NCBI GenBank assembly: GCA_036500145.1
Contig: DASYCO010000013.1
Span: 1-41,748, forward strand
Length of the DNA: 41,748 nt
DNA from: CAMAVH01 sp036500145
GTDB taxonomy: Bacteria; Pseudomonadota; Alphaproteobacteria; SMXQ01
Reading direction: 5' to 3'
This document shows, piece after piece, positions 16,914 to 26,024 of the stretch; the stretch's first letter is position 1, and each line of letters starts with the position of its first letter. Under the pieces are notes generated by a model that saw only the letters and a program-made list of their open reading frames with translations, ran no database searches and had not been told where the DNA came from. The position numbers and the translations under genes are program-made.

Positions 16914-17356
16914 GCTTTCGGCGCCGGCGCTTCCGCCGGCGCGCCGGACGGGAAGTGCGCCATGGCGAAGCGCACCCAGCTGTCGCCGGGCGACTGGCAG
17001 CGCGCGTCGCCGAGGACCAGCGTCACGCCCTTGAGGCGCCATAGCTTGCGCCAGACGACGACGTCCTCCATCGCCTGGGCGCGGAAGCGCTCGCGCATCC
17101 GCCGGTTGATGATCCGCCGCCCGACGCAGACGTAGAGCAGCACCACGACCGCCGCGAAGCCGGCGCCGTAGCGCCAGTCCGTCAGCAGGCCGAGGGCGAT
17201 GGCGCCGAACAGGCCGCCATAGATCCACCAGGTCTTCTCCGCCTCGACGAGGAGGGGCGAATCCACATGGTCGAGCTTGCCGTAGTCCAGTTCGGCCCGC
17301 AGGCGGCCGCCGTCGAGGGCGTCGCGCAGCGCGGCAAGATAGTCGGTGTCTTCCAT
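16910..17356 (-). CDS. Hypothetical membrane protein, two transmembrane segments
   Basis: This 148-residue protein is of unknown function. The start MEDTDYLAALRDALDGG was chosen as the first ATG giving a soluble N-terminal helix of about 40 residues; the frame remains open upstream but crosses repetitive, unlikely sequence. Two hydrophobic segments follow at about 43-60 (TWWIYGGLFGAIALGLL) and 64-82 (GAGFAAVVVLLYVCVG). A basic cytoplasmic stretch (RRIINRRMRERFRAQ) and a C-terminal domain ending in an Ala/Pro-rich tail complete it. I do not recognise a family. It is convergent with the dienelactone hydrolase and divergent from the DMT permease. Confidence 0.65.
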   Translation of the reverse strand: MEDTDYLAALRDALDGGRLRAELDYGKLDHVDSPLLVEAEKTWWIYGGLFGAIALGLLTDWRYGAGFAAVVVLLYVCVGRRIINRRMRERFRAQAMEDVVVWRKLWRLKGVTLVLGDARCQSPGDSWVRFAMAHFPSGAPAEAPAPKA

Positions 17357-17515
17357 GATGACGCTCGAAATGACAGGAACCGCCGGAGTAGCGCCCTTCG
17401 CGCTCCGCGGCAAGCCCCGTCGCGCGGCGAACCGTGCTTCCCATCGGCGCTTCCCATGGGCGGACAGGTGGGCTAATCCCTGAGAAGCCCGCACGCTCAG
17501 TTCAGCGAAGGTCCC

Positions 17516-18409
17516 ATGATCCGCCGCCTGTTCGATTCGCCCTACCTGCTGCTCGCCCTCGCCGCCCTGTTCTGGGCCGGCAACTTCGTCGTCGCGCGCG
17601 CCGTGCACGGGCATGTGCCGCCCTTCGGCCTGGTGTTCTGGCGCTGGCTCGGCGCCTTCTGCATCATCATGCCCTTCGCCTGGAAGCCGCTGCACGACGA
17701 CTGGCCGGTGCTCAAGCGTCACTGGTTCATCGTGCTGTCGCTCTCGCTCGTCGGCGTCGCCTCGTTCAACGCCCTGGTCTACCTCGGCCTGCAGAGCACG
17801 ACGGCACTCAACGCCCTGCTTCTGCAATCCGCCCTGCCCCTGCTGATCGTGGCCTTCGGCTGGATGCTGTTCCGCGACGCCGTGACGCTGGTGCAGGCCA
17901 TCGGCATCGTGCTGTCGCTGGCGGGCGCCACGGCCATCGTCGCCGGCGGCGACCTCGCCACGCTGGCGAGCCTCGGCCTCAACATGGGCGACGTGCTGGT
18001 GTTCGCCGCCGTCGGCCTATGGGCGATCTATTCGGTGCTGCTGCGCAAGCGCCCGGCCCTGCATCCGCTGAGCTTCACCGCCGTCACCATCGCCGTCAGC
18101 GTCGTGGTTCTGGCGCCGCTCTACGGCTGGGAGACGCTGTCGGGCAAGCCCATGCATCTCGACTGGATCACGGCCGTGACCGTCGCCTATGTGGCGGTCT
18201 TCCCGTCGATCCTCGCCTATACCTTCTGGAGCCGCGGCGTCGACCTGCTCGGCGCCAACCGCGCGGGACTGTTCATCCATCTGATGCCGCTGTTCGGCAG
18301 CGTCATGGCCATCGCCTTCCTCGGCGAGACGCTGCACCTCTACCACCTCGCGGGCGCGGCGCTGATCGTCCTCGGCCTCGTGCTGGCGACGCGGCGCGGA
18401 CGGGCCTAG
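17516..18409 (+). CDS. DMT superfamily permease (EamA-type)
   Basis: This is a 297-residue inner-membrane protein with about ten hydrophobic segments arranged as two EamA repeats. The start MIRRLFDSPYLLLALAALFWAGNFVVAR contains the typical first-helix pattern (ALFWAGNFVVARAV), and the second repeat starts near NMGDVLVFAAVGLWAIYSVLLRK. The C-terminal repeat shows FLGETLHLYHLAGAALIVLGL. Such proteins export amino acids, nucleosides or other metabolites; the substrate is not known. It converges with the ABC ATPase gene across a short hairpin. Confidence 0.92.
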   Translation: MIRRLFDSPYLLLALAALFWAGNFVVARAVHGHVPPFGLVFWRWLGAFCIIMPFAWKPLHDDWPVLKRHWFIVLSLSLVGVASFNALVYLGLQSTTALNALLLQSALPLLIVAFGWMLFRDAVTLVQAIGIVLSLAGATAIVAGGDLATLASLGLNMGDVLVFAAVGLWAIYSVLLRKRPALHPLSFTAVTIAVSVVVLAPLYGWETLSGKPMHLDWITAVTVAYVAVFPSILAYTFWSRGVDLLGANRAGLFIHLMPLFGSVMAIAFLGETLHLYHLAGAALIVLGLVLATRRGRA

Positions 18410-18422
18410 GCCCGCCCGCCAC

Positions 18423-18448
18423 CCTAAAGGCCTGCCTGGCCTCTTAGG
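18423..18448. terminator. Hairpin between convergent genes, candidate two-way terminator
   Basis: The arms CCTAA-AGGCC (18423-18432) and GGCCT-TTAGG (18438-18448, with one bulged C) enclose the loop TGCCT. The hairpin lies between the DMT permease stop and overlaps the stop of the ABC ATPase gene on the other strand. No long T-run follows, so termination strength is uncertain. Confidence 0.5.
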
Positions 18449-19571
18449 TTTGCTTGCCCTTGCGGCTGTCGTCGGCGGGCAGGCCGACGCAGCGGTCGAC
18501 ATGCAGTTCGAGGGCCACCGTGGTGCCGATGGCGAAGTCCTGCTCGGGCTTGGCGCGCACGCGCAGCTCATGGTCGCCGACGCGCACGATGTAGTCGATC
18601 ACCTCGCCGAGGAACACGCGGTTCTCGACCTTGGCCGTCAGCACGCTGACCGAGCGCGCCGACGCCGGCGTGGTGATGAAGATGTCTTCCGGGCGCACGG
18701 ACACCAGCGCCGCAGCGCCTTCCTTGATCGGCCGGAAGAAGGTGCAGTGCACGGCGCCCTCCGCCGTCAGCACCACGCCGTGGCCGTCGGCGCCGACGTC
18801 GCCTTCGACGCGCCCTGGCAGCAGGTTGGTCGAGCCGATGAAGTCGGCGACGAACTCGCTGTTGGGCCGGCGGTAGATGTCGGTCGGGTTGCCGCGCTGC
18901 ATCACCTTGCCGCCCGACATGACGAGGATCTCGTCGGACAGGGCGAGAGCTTCCGCCTGGTCGTGCGTGACGTAGAGCGTCGTGACGCCGAGCTCCAGCT
19001 GCAGGCGCTTCAGCTCGAAGCGCATCTGCTCGCGCAGCTTGGCGTCGAGGTTGCTGAGGGGTTCGTCGAGCAGCAGCAGGCCGGGCTCGCGCACCAGGCC
19101 GCGCGCCAGGGCGAGCCGTTGCTGCTGGCCGCCCGACAGCTGCGTGGCGCTGCGGTCCTCGTAGCCGCCGAGACGGACCTTCTCCAGCGCGATCTTCACC
19201 TTCTCCTTGATCTCGCTGCGCGAATAGCGGCGGCCCTTGGCGACGCGCAGCGGAAAGGCGACGTTCTCGAACACCGACATGTGCGGCCAGATGGCGTAGG
19301 ACTGGAACACCATGCCGATGCCGCGCTCGTTCGGCGGCACGAACAGGTTCGTCTCGGAATTGTAGACGTCCTTGCCGCCGATGGTGATGCGGCCCGAATG
19401 AGGGCGCTCCAGCCCGGCGATGCAGCGCAGCGTCGTCGTCTTGCCGCAGCCCGAGGGGCCGAGCAGCGTCAGCAGCTTGCCGCTTTCGACGGTGAAGCTC
19501 ACGCCATCGACGGCGTTCACGAGGCCGTTCTGGGCCTCGAACGTCTTGCGGAGATTTTCGACGACGAGCAT
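18444..19571 (-). CDS. ABC transporter ATP-binding protein (ferric-iron / FbpC-like, MalK-type)
   Basis: This 375-residue ATPase powers the importer encoded with it. Walker A is GPSGCGKT (38-45), the Q-loop Gln90 is in MVFQSYAIWPHM, the signature is LSGGQQQR (145-152), Walker B is LLLLDEP (165-171), and the H-loop is VTHDQAE. The C-terminal third is a TOBE/OB-type regulatory domain (VSVRPEDIF...). The QSYAIWPHMSVFENVAFPL pattern is typical for the polyamine/iron/thiosulfate MalK-like class. The start has AAGGA upstream. It is the last gene of the three-gene operon, 41 bases after the permease. Confidence 0.94.
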   Translation of the reverse strand: MLVVENLRKTFEAQNGLVNAVDGVSFTVESGKLLTLLGPSGCGKTTTLRCIAGLERPHSGRITIGGKDVYNSETNLFVPPNERGIGMVFQSYAIWPHMSVFENVAFPLRVAKGRRYSRSEIKEKVKIALEKVRLGGYEDRSATQLSGGQQQRLALARGLVREPGLLLLDEPLSNLDAKLREQMRFELKRLQLELGVTTLYVTHDQAEALALSDEILVMSGGKVMQRGNPTDIYRRPNSEFVADFIGSTNLLPGRVEGDVGADGHGVVLTAEGAVHCTFFRPIKEGAAALVSVRPEDIFITTPASARSVSVLTAKVENRVFLGEVIDYIVRVGDHELRVRAKPEQDFAIGTTVALELHVDRCVGLPADDSRKGKQT

Positions 19572-19612
19572 GGGACGCGATCCTTTGTTCGCCCGAATGG
19601 GCGCTATGGGTG

Positions 19613-21379
19613 TTAACGAGGCTTGCCGACCCGCATTTCGATCCAGCGCATGGCCATGACGATGGCGATCAGCGGCAGGATCTGGATGACGCCCAGCGCG
19701 CAGATGGCGCCGAAGCTGCCGCCCTCCTCCCACATGGTCAGGCTGATGGTGCCGAGCACGTTGGTGCCCGGGCCCGACAGGAAGATCGACGCCGACAGCT
19801 CGCGCACGGCGAGCACGAAGATGTAGAGCCAGGCCGCGATGAGGACCGGCGCCAGCAGCGGCAGCAGCACGCGCTGGAATATCTGCAGCAGGTTAGCGCC
19901 GCTCATCTGCGCCACCTCCTCCAGCTCCTTGTGGATCTGCATGATGCCGCTGGAGGTGAAGCGCATGCCGTAGGGCAGGTTCATCGTCACGTAGGCGATC
20001 AGCAGGATCCAGATCGTGTTGTAGACGTGGATCGGGATGACCAGGTAGGCGAACAGGATGCTGGCGCCGATGATGATGCTGGGAATGGCGATCGGCACGA
20101 AGGTGAGCGTGTCGAGGATCCAGCCGTAGCCCTTGGCGGCGCGGTGGGCGATCCAGGCCATGACGAAGGTGAACAGCACGACGATGGTCGCCGCCATGGC
20201 GCCGAGCATCACGCTGTTCTTCACCGCGCCGAGGAAGATCGGGTAGTGCAGGATGATCTGGTAGTTCTCCCACGACATCGTGCTCCACACGCTCGTGTCG
20301 AGCGTCGGCAGGGTCACGTTGTGGAAGAAGGACTGCCAGACCAGCGTGAACAGCGGCAGGCCGAGGGCGAGGAAGAACATCAGCCCCATGGCGATGGCCA
20401 CGGGCAGGCGCCAAACGCCGAGCCGCACAGTGGTCGGCTGGTAGCCCTTGCCGGTGATCGTGGCGAAGGCCTCGGCGTGGCGCGTCGAGCGGCGATAGAG
20501 GAACACGCCGATGACGCAGATGATCAGCAGGATGATGCCCTGGGCACCGGCGAGGCCGAACTGGGGCGGCGAGTTGCTGGTGGCGCTCTGGATCTGCGTG
20601 GTGAAGACGAAGATGCGCGCCGGCAGGCCGAGCAGGCGAGGCACCTCGAAGGATTCCATGCCGCGGATGAACAGCAGCAGCAGCGTCGACAGGATCGCCG
20701 GGCGCAGCAGCGGCATGGTGACGCGGGTCGCCACCTCGAAGTTGTTGGCCCCCGACATGACGGCGGCCTCTTCCATGCGCGTGTCCAGCACGCGGAAGGC
20801 CGGGCCCATCAGGAGGTAGGCGAGCGGAAAGTAGTGGCTCGACAGCGCCCAGACCATGCCGGTCATGGTGTAGATGTTGAATGGCGCCGCATCGAGGCCG
20901 AACCAGGCCTTCAGCTCGCCGTTCAGCCAGCCGATGTTGGGGCTTAGGATCAGGATCCAGGCCATGGTGGTGAGCAGGCCGGGCACCGCGAAGGACAGCA
21001 GCGCGAAGCCGTGGAACCAGCCGCGGCCCGGCGCGTCGGTGCGCTCGACGACCCAGGCGACGACGGTGCCGAGCGCGAAGGTGACGACGGCGGTGCCGCC
21101 CGCGAAGATCACCGACTTGACGAACAGGTCGGTGAAGTAGCGGTCGGTCAGGACGTCGACGAAATTCTGCAGGGTGAAGGCGCCGGGCCCGTAGGGCGTG
21201 TCCTCGGCGAAGGCGGTGTAGAACAGCGCCGCGAGCGGCACCAGCACCAGCCAGGCCGCGACCACGGCGCAGAGGACGAGGAGGATGTTGGTCGGCGTCA
21301 TCCAGCGGCCCACGCGCGCGACGAGGCCTCCTGAACCGTTCGGCCCCGACATTCGCTGCAGGTTATCGCTGTAGGCCAT
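19613..21379 (-). CDS. ABC transporter permease, two fused membrane domains (FbpB-like)
   Basis: This 588-residue inner-membrane protein contains two binding-protein-dependent transport domains in tandem, about 12 segments in all, so one chain probably does the work of a permease pair. Cytoplasmic EAA-like loops can be seen at EEAAVMSGANNFEVATRVTM and at ELEEVAQMSGANLLQIFQRVLL, the sites that contact the ATPase. Such fused permeases are typical of ferric-iron (Fbp/Afu/Sfu) importers. It starts MAYSDNLQRM; a second in-frame ATG nine codons on (MSGPNGSGG) is an alternative. It lies between the binding protein and the ATPase genes. Confidence 0.93.
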   Translation of the reverse strand: MAYSDNLQRMSGPNGSGGLVARVGRWMTPTNILLVLCAVVAAWLVLVPLAALFYTAFAEDTPYGPGAFTLQNFVDVLTDRYFTDLFVKSVIFAGGTAVVTFALGTVVAWVVERTDAPGRGWFHGFALLSFAVPGLLTTMAWILILSPNIGWLNGELKAWFGLDAAPFNIYTMTGMVWALSSHYFPLAYLLMGPAFRVLDTRMEEAAVMSGANNFEVATRVTMPLLRPAILSTLLLLFIRGMESFEVPRLLGLPARIFVFTTQIQSATSNSPPQFGLAGAQGIILLIICVIGVFLYRRSTRHAEAFATITGKGYQPTTVRLGVWRLPVAIAMGLMFFLALGLPLFTLVWQSFFHNVTLPTLDTSVWSTMSWENYQIILHYPIFLGAVKNSVMLGAMAATIVVLFTFVMAWIAHRAAKGYGWILDTLTFVPIAIPSIIIGASILFAYLVIPIHVYNTIWILLIAYVTMNLPYGMRFTSSGIMQIHKELEEVAQMSGANLLQIFQRVLLPLLAPVLIAAWLYIFVLAVRELSASIFLSGPGTNVLGTISLTMWEEGGSFGAICALGVIQILPLIAIVMAMRWIEMRVGKPR

Positions 21380-21395
21380 GGCTCAGACTCTCCGC

Positions 21396-21420
21396 GGGCC
21401 GGACCGTCATGCGACGGCCC
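21396..21420 (-). other. Intercistronic hairpin between binding-protein and permease genes
   Basis: GGGCCG (21396-21401) can pair with CGGCCC (21415-21420), and an alternative inner stem CCGTC/GACGG is also possible. It sits in the 113-base gap between the abundant binding protein and the permease, where such hairpins often stabilise the upstream mRNA. This role is inferred only from position. Confidence 0.35.
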
Positions 21421-21492
21421 AGCCCGACCATTCAAACAAACCTATCGAGATGCCGCGAAGGCGCAGGCGTCTCTCAGGGACGCGGCGCCGCC

Positions 21493-22527
21493 TTAGCGGA
21501 CGTCGAACTGTTCCTTGTAGACCTTCTGCCACTTGGCTTCCTCTTCCGGCGACAGGATCACGGGAATGATCTTGTGGCCTTCGAGGGCCTTGAGGAGGCC
21601 CGGCGGGTTCGTCTCGACGTCGGCGCGCGTCGGGATGCGGCCCTTGGCGGTGAAGGCCGTCTGGCCTTCCTTGCTCAGCATGAAGTTGGAAAGCAGCTTC
21701 GCCGCGTTCGGGCTCGGCGCCTTGGCGTTGATGCCGACCTGGCCGTAGAACACCGCGACGGGGTCCATGATCCAGTAGTCGATCGGGCCGCCGGACAGCT
21801 TCACGTTCAGCGTCAGGTTCAGGTAGTTGTTCAGCGAGGCGGAATATTCGCCGGCGCCGACCGACCGCGCCAGGCCGAGATGGCCCTTGGCGATCACCGG
21901 CTTCACGCCCGCGACGATGTCCTTGACGACCTGCGCGCCCTTGACGTCGCCGTAGAACTTGTACATCGCCACGACCCATTCGTTGTCGCTGTAGTCGATG
22001 GCGATCTTGCCGGCCCAGTCCTTCTTGGTCGCCAGCTCCTCGTAGGTCTTGGGCAGGTCGGCGGCCTTGATCTTGGTCGTGTTGTAGGCCGGCGTGTTGT
22101 AGTTGGCGTAGACGCCGTACCACTTGCCGTTCGGGTCGCGCGCGCCCTCCATCAGGTTCTTGGCCTCGGGCGGCTCGTACTTCAGCAGGAAGTCCTGCGG
22201 CATCTTGTTGACGGCGGTCGTCTGGATCACGTCCCAGCTCTGCTTGCCGGCGCGGGTCTCGACCATGATGCGCGACAGCAGGCCCGAATCCGAATTGCGG
22301 ACGTAGTCGACCTTGATGCCGGTGGCGTCTTCGAAGATCTTGAGGAGCGGCAGGCCTTCTTCCTCGTTGATCGAGGCGTAGAAGGCGACTTTGCCTTCCT
22401 TCTTGGCGGCGGCGAGCAGCGTCGGGTCCATCCAGGAGCGATCTTGCGCCTGCGCCACGCCGACGGACAGCAGGGTGGCGGTCGATACCAACGCAGCGGC
22501 CAGGATGCGGGAATGCAGTTTCATCAT
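21493..22527 (-). CDS. ABC transporter substrate-binding protein (ferric-iron / FbpA-AfuA type)
   Basis: This is a periplasmic binding protein of 344 residues. The signal peptide is residues 1-27 (MMKLHSRILAAALVSTATLLSVGVAQAQ), with cleavage after AQA or nearby. The mature part follows the COG1840 pattern: LLAAAKKEGKVAFYASINEEEGLPLLKIFEDATGIKV, then SGLLSRIMVETRAGKQSWDVIQT, and a late AKLLSNFMLSKEGQ. Two adjacent ATG codons follow a GGGGAGA site; the upstream frame extension has no signal character. It is first in the operon, and a near-consensus promoter lies 50-80 bases upstream. Iron(III) is the commonest ligand of the group, but phosphonate, thiamine or organic ligands also occur. Confidence 0.93.
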   Translation of the reverse strand: MMKLHSRILAAALVSTATLLSVGVAQAQDRSWMDPTLLAAAKKEGKVAFYASINEEEGLPLLKIFEDATGIKVDYVRNSDSGLLSRIMVETRAGKQSWDVIQTTAVNKMPQDFLLKYEPPEAKNLMEGARDPNGKWYGVYANYNTPAYNTTKIKAADLPKTYEELATKKDWAGKIAIDYSDNEWVVAMYKFYGDVKGAQVVKDIVAGVKPVIAKGHLGLARSVGAGEYSASLNNYLNLTLNVKLSGGPIDYWIMDPVAVFYGQVGINAKAPSPNAAKLLSNFMLSKEGQTAFTAKGRIPTRADVETNPPGLLKALEGHKIIPVILSPEEEAKWQKVYKEQFDVR

Positions 22528-22854
22528 GAAATCTCCCCTTCGGATTGACTTGAAACGATTATTTTGATTGTCGGGGAGTATCGCCGCCGCGCCTGGGCCT
22601 GTCAAACGCACAGGGCGCGCCAACCTGTCGGTTTTCCTTCACAATCGCGCAACCGCAAGCGCTCTTCCCAGCGCATCCCGAAGCTGCGGAAGGCCGCCCG
22701 TGAAATGCGCAAGCGCCCCAGCCGCGATTCACGGCAAAATGATCGCATCATCATGGTTGCCCTCGCCTGCGCCATCTGATTGAACAGGCCGATTGATTGA
22801 ATGGGGCCAGTCTGCCGCCCCCGCCTTCACGCCCTCGCGCCAAGGAGTTCCTCC
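22528..22854. other. Divergent intergenic region, ABC importer / adhC
   Basis: This 327-base gap holds the promoter of the leftward ABC operon near its left end (see the promoter entry). A small inverted repeat ATGAT-CGC-ATCAT (22739-22751) lies nearer the adhC side, and an AAGGAG ribosome-binding site for adhC at 22842-22847. No credible gene or known iron-regulator box was recognised by eye. Confidence 0.5.
22577..22605 (-). promoter_or_regulatory. Sigma-70-type promoter of the ABC importer operon
   Basis: Read on the minus strand: TTGACA (22605-22600), 17 bases, then GATACT (22582-22577). The -35 is consensus and the -10 has four of six matches. Transcription would start near 22570, giving a leader of about 45 bases before the binding-protein ATG. 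Confidence 0.65.
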
Positions 22855-23967
<1,113 letters not shown>

Positions 23968-23976
23968 GGGCCCGGC

Positions 23977-24822
23977 GTGGCATTCGAGACCGTCTCTTCG
24001 TCGCGCTGCTTCGGCGGCACGCAGCTCGTCTACCGGCACGCGTCCGAGGCCACCGGCACGCCGATGCGCCTCGCCGTCTACCTGCCGCCGCAGGCCGAAC
24101 AGGCCAAGCTGCCGGTGGTCTGGTTCCTCTCGGGCCTCACCTGCACCGAGGAGAACTTCACCGCGAAGGCCGGCGCGCAGCGCATGGCGAGCGAGCGCGG
24201 CCTCATCCTGGTGGCGCCCGACACCAGCCCGCGCGGCGACGGCGTGCCCGACGATCCCGACAAGGCCTACGACTTCGGCCTCGGCGCCGGCTTCTACGTC
24301 GACGCCACGCAGGCGCCCTGGGCGCGCAACTACCGCATGGCGAGCTACGTCGCCGACGAGCTGCCGCGCCTGATCGGCGACGCCCTGCCCGCCGACATGG
24401 CGCGCCAGGGCATCATGGGCCATTCCATGGGCGGCCATGGCGCGCTGACGCTGGCCCTGAAGCATCCGGGCCGCTTCAGGTCCGTCTCGGCCTTCGCGCC
24501 CATCGCGTCGCCGATGAACTCGCCTTGGGGGGTGAAAGCCCTGACGGGCTATCTAGGGGACGACAAGGCCGCCTGGCGCGCCTACGACGCCTGCGCGCTG
24601 ATCGACGACGGCGCGCGCCTCTCCGACCTGCTGGTCGACCAGGGCGCCGCCGATCAATTTCTGGAATCGCAGCTGAAGCCGGAGCTGCTCGAAGCCGCCT
24701 GCCGGCGCGCCGGCCTGCCGCTGACGCTGCGCCGCCAGGCGGGCTACGACCATTCGTACCATTTCATCGCCAGCTTCATCGACGACCACCTGCGCTGGCA
24801 CGCCGAGCGGCTGAGCGCCTAA
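23977..24822 (+). CDS. fghA: S-formylglutathione hydrolase
   Basis: It hydrolyses S-formylglutathione to formate and glutathione, the second step of formaldehyde detoxification. The protein has 281 residues (esterase D family). The triad is Ser150 in GHSMGGHGA, Asp226 in DQGAADQFL and His259 in GYDHSYHFI. The N-terminal SSSRCFGGTQLVYRH and SGLTCTEENF are typical. The start is GTG with a GAGGG site straddling the adhC stop, so the two are translated in close coupling. Confidence 0.97.
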   Translation: MAFETVSSSRCFGGTQLVYRHASEATGTPMRLAVYLPPQAEQAKLPVVWFLSGLTCTEENFTAKAGAQRMASERGLILVAPDTSPRGDGVPDDPDKAYDFGLGAGFYVDATQAPWARNYRMASYVADELPRLIGDALPADMARQGIMGHSMGGHGALTLALKHPGRFRSVSAFAPIASPMNSPWGVKALTGYLGDDKAAWRAYDACALIDDGARLSDLLVDQGAADQFLESQLKPELLEAACRRAGLPLTLRRQAGYDHSYHFIASFIDDHLRWHAERLSA

Positions 24823-24893
24823 GGAACCAGACTTCCGCCGGAACGTTCAACGACGCCCCGGCGTTCCTTCCCTGTACAACAGGGAGAAGCATC

Positions 24894-25352
24894 ATGGTTC
24901 GCGTCAGAAACTTCGACATTCCGGCCGCCGTCGAGAAGCTTAACCGCATCCTCGAGATGGAGCTGGCGACCGTCGTCTACTACACCCACTATTCCTTCAT
25001 GGTGTTCGGCCATGCGCGCATCCCGATTCAATCGTGGTTTTCCGACGGCGCGACGGAGGCCCTCGGCCACGCGCAAGAGGCCGGCACGATGATCACGCGC
25101 CTGGAGGCCCGCCCCTCGCTCAAGATCGCGACGCTGCCCCAGACGCACCACAACACCATCGACGAGATCCTGACCGAGACGCTGGCGCGCGAGGAATCCG
25201 GCGTCGAGCTCTACCGCGACCTGCTCAAGTCGATCGAAGGCCAGTCGGTCGTGCTGGAAGAATACGCGCGCCAGAAAATCGCCGAGGAATCGCTGCATGT
25301 GGCGAATATTCGCATGATGCTGCGCAAGACGCCGCCGCAAGCCGCGAAGTAA
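24894..25352 (+). CDS. Bacterioferritin-like iron-binding protein
   Basis: This is a 152-residue four-helix ferritin-like protein, probably for iron oxidation and storage. Candidate di-iron ligands are Glu21/23 (EMELATVVYYTHY), Glu55 and His59 (ATEALGHAQE), Glu100/101/105 (REESGVELY) and Glu132/His135 (EESLHVANI). Compared with bacterioferritin the first Glu-His pair has spacing ExxxH rather than ExxH, and no Met in the usual haem position is evident, so it may be a non-haem ferritin-like subgroup. It lies 71 bases after fghA, with its own AGGGAGA site, and ends at a strong terminator. Its co-location opposite an iron-type importer suggests iron balance. Confidence 0.85.
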   Translation: MVRVRNFDIPAAVEKLNRILEMELATVVYYTHYSFMVFGHARIPIQSWFSDGATEALGHAQEAGTMITRLEARPSLKIATLPQTHHNTIDEILTETLAREESGVELYRDLLKSIEGQSVVLEEYARQKIAEESLHVANIRMMLRKTPPQAAK

Positions 25353-25375
25353 CATCCGCGCCTGCCCGCAAACGC

Positions 25376-25406
25376 AAACGGCCCGCGCAGAACGCGCGGG
25401 CCGTTT
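25376..25406. terminator. Strong two-way intrinsic terminator
   Basis: A perfect 13-base stem AAACGGCCCGCGC (25376-25388) with GCGCGGGCCGTTT (25394-25406) around the loop AGAAC. GTTTCG follows on the plus side and CGTTTGCGTTTGCG on the minus side. It separates the ferritin-like gene and the convergent cupin gene and probably ends both transcripts. Confidence 0.85.
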
Positions 25407-25427
25407 CGCATTCGGTGGGCAGAGCGC

Positions 25428-25940
25428 CTAGGCGCCGAAGAAGGCGCCTTCGCGGAAGATCACGGGCTCCTTCTTGTTCTCCTTCGAATCGCCCAGCATC
25501 TCCTTGCCGGCCATGTCGATGCGCAGCGGCTTCTTCTGCATCTTCGGGCCGGGGCTGCCGACGCGGATCATCACCAGCGGCTCCTTGCTGGTGGCGAAGA
25601 ACTTGTAGTAGTTGCCCTTGGGCAGAAGGATGCCCTGGTATTGCTGGAGGTCGATCTCCTCCTCGTTCGGGCCGAAGAAGCGCGCCGAGCCCTGCAGGAT
25701 GATGAAGGTATGGTCTTCGCCGGTATGGGCGTGCAGCTCGTTCTCGCCGCCCGAGGCGTAGACCTTCAGTCGTACGATCATGTTCTCGCAGGCGGCGAGC
25801 ACGGTGTCGGTGCGCCCCTGGTCGAGCAGCTGGGCCTTGAGCGTGAACACTTCCGGCTTGGTGTTCACGGCGCCGGCCAGTTCCTGATCCTTGAGGCTGC
25901 TGCCGAGCGCCGGCTCTTTGAAAGTGGGTGCGTTCAACAT
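25428..25940 (-). CDS. Cupin domain protein
   Basis: This is a small beta-barrel protein of 170 residues. The cupin core is VRLKVYASGGENELHAHTGEDHTFIILQGSARFF with metal-binding His70, His72 and probably His77, and a second strand motif GILLPKGNYYKFF. The C-terminus is lysine/glutamate-rich (SKENKKEP). The start MLNAPTFKEP has a GAGAGAG site upstream. The gene is the last of a three-gene minus-strand set behind an amidohydrolase and a TTT receptor, which suggests a catabolic role, for example a dioxygenase or a sensor/isomerase of a ring-cleavage pathway. The function is not established. Confidence 0.85.
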   Translation of the reverse strand: MLNAPTFKEPALGSSLKDQELAGAVNTKPEVFTLKAQLLDQGRTDTVLAACENMIVRLKVYASGGENELHAHTGEDHTFIILQGSARFFGPNEEEIDLQQYQGILLPKGNYYKFFATSKEPLVMIRVGSPGPKMQKKPLRIDMAGKEMLGDSKENKKEPVIFREGAFFGA

Positions 25941-26024
25941 GGCGGAACTCTCTCTCGGTTGGGACGATGAAGGCCGCGGGGCATGGATGGGCTCCATGCC
26001 CCGCCATTCTAGCGCCGCCCGCGA

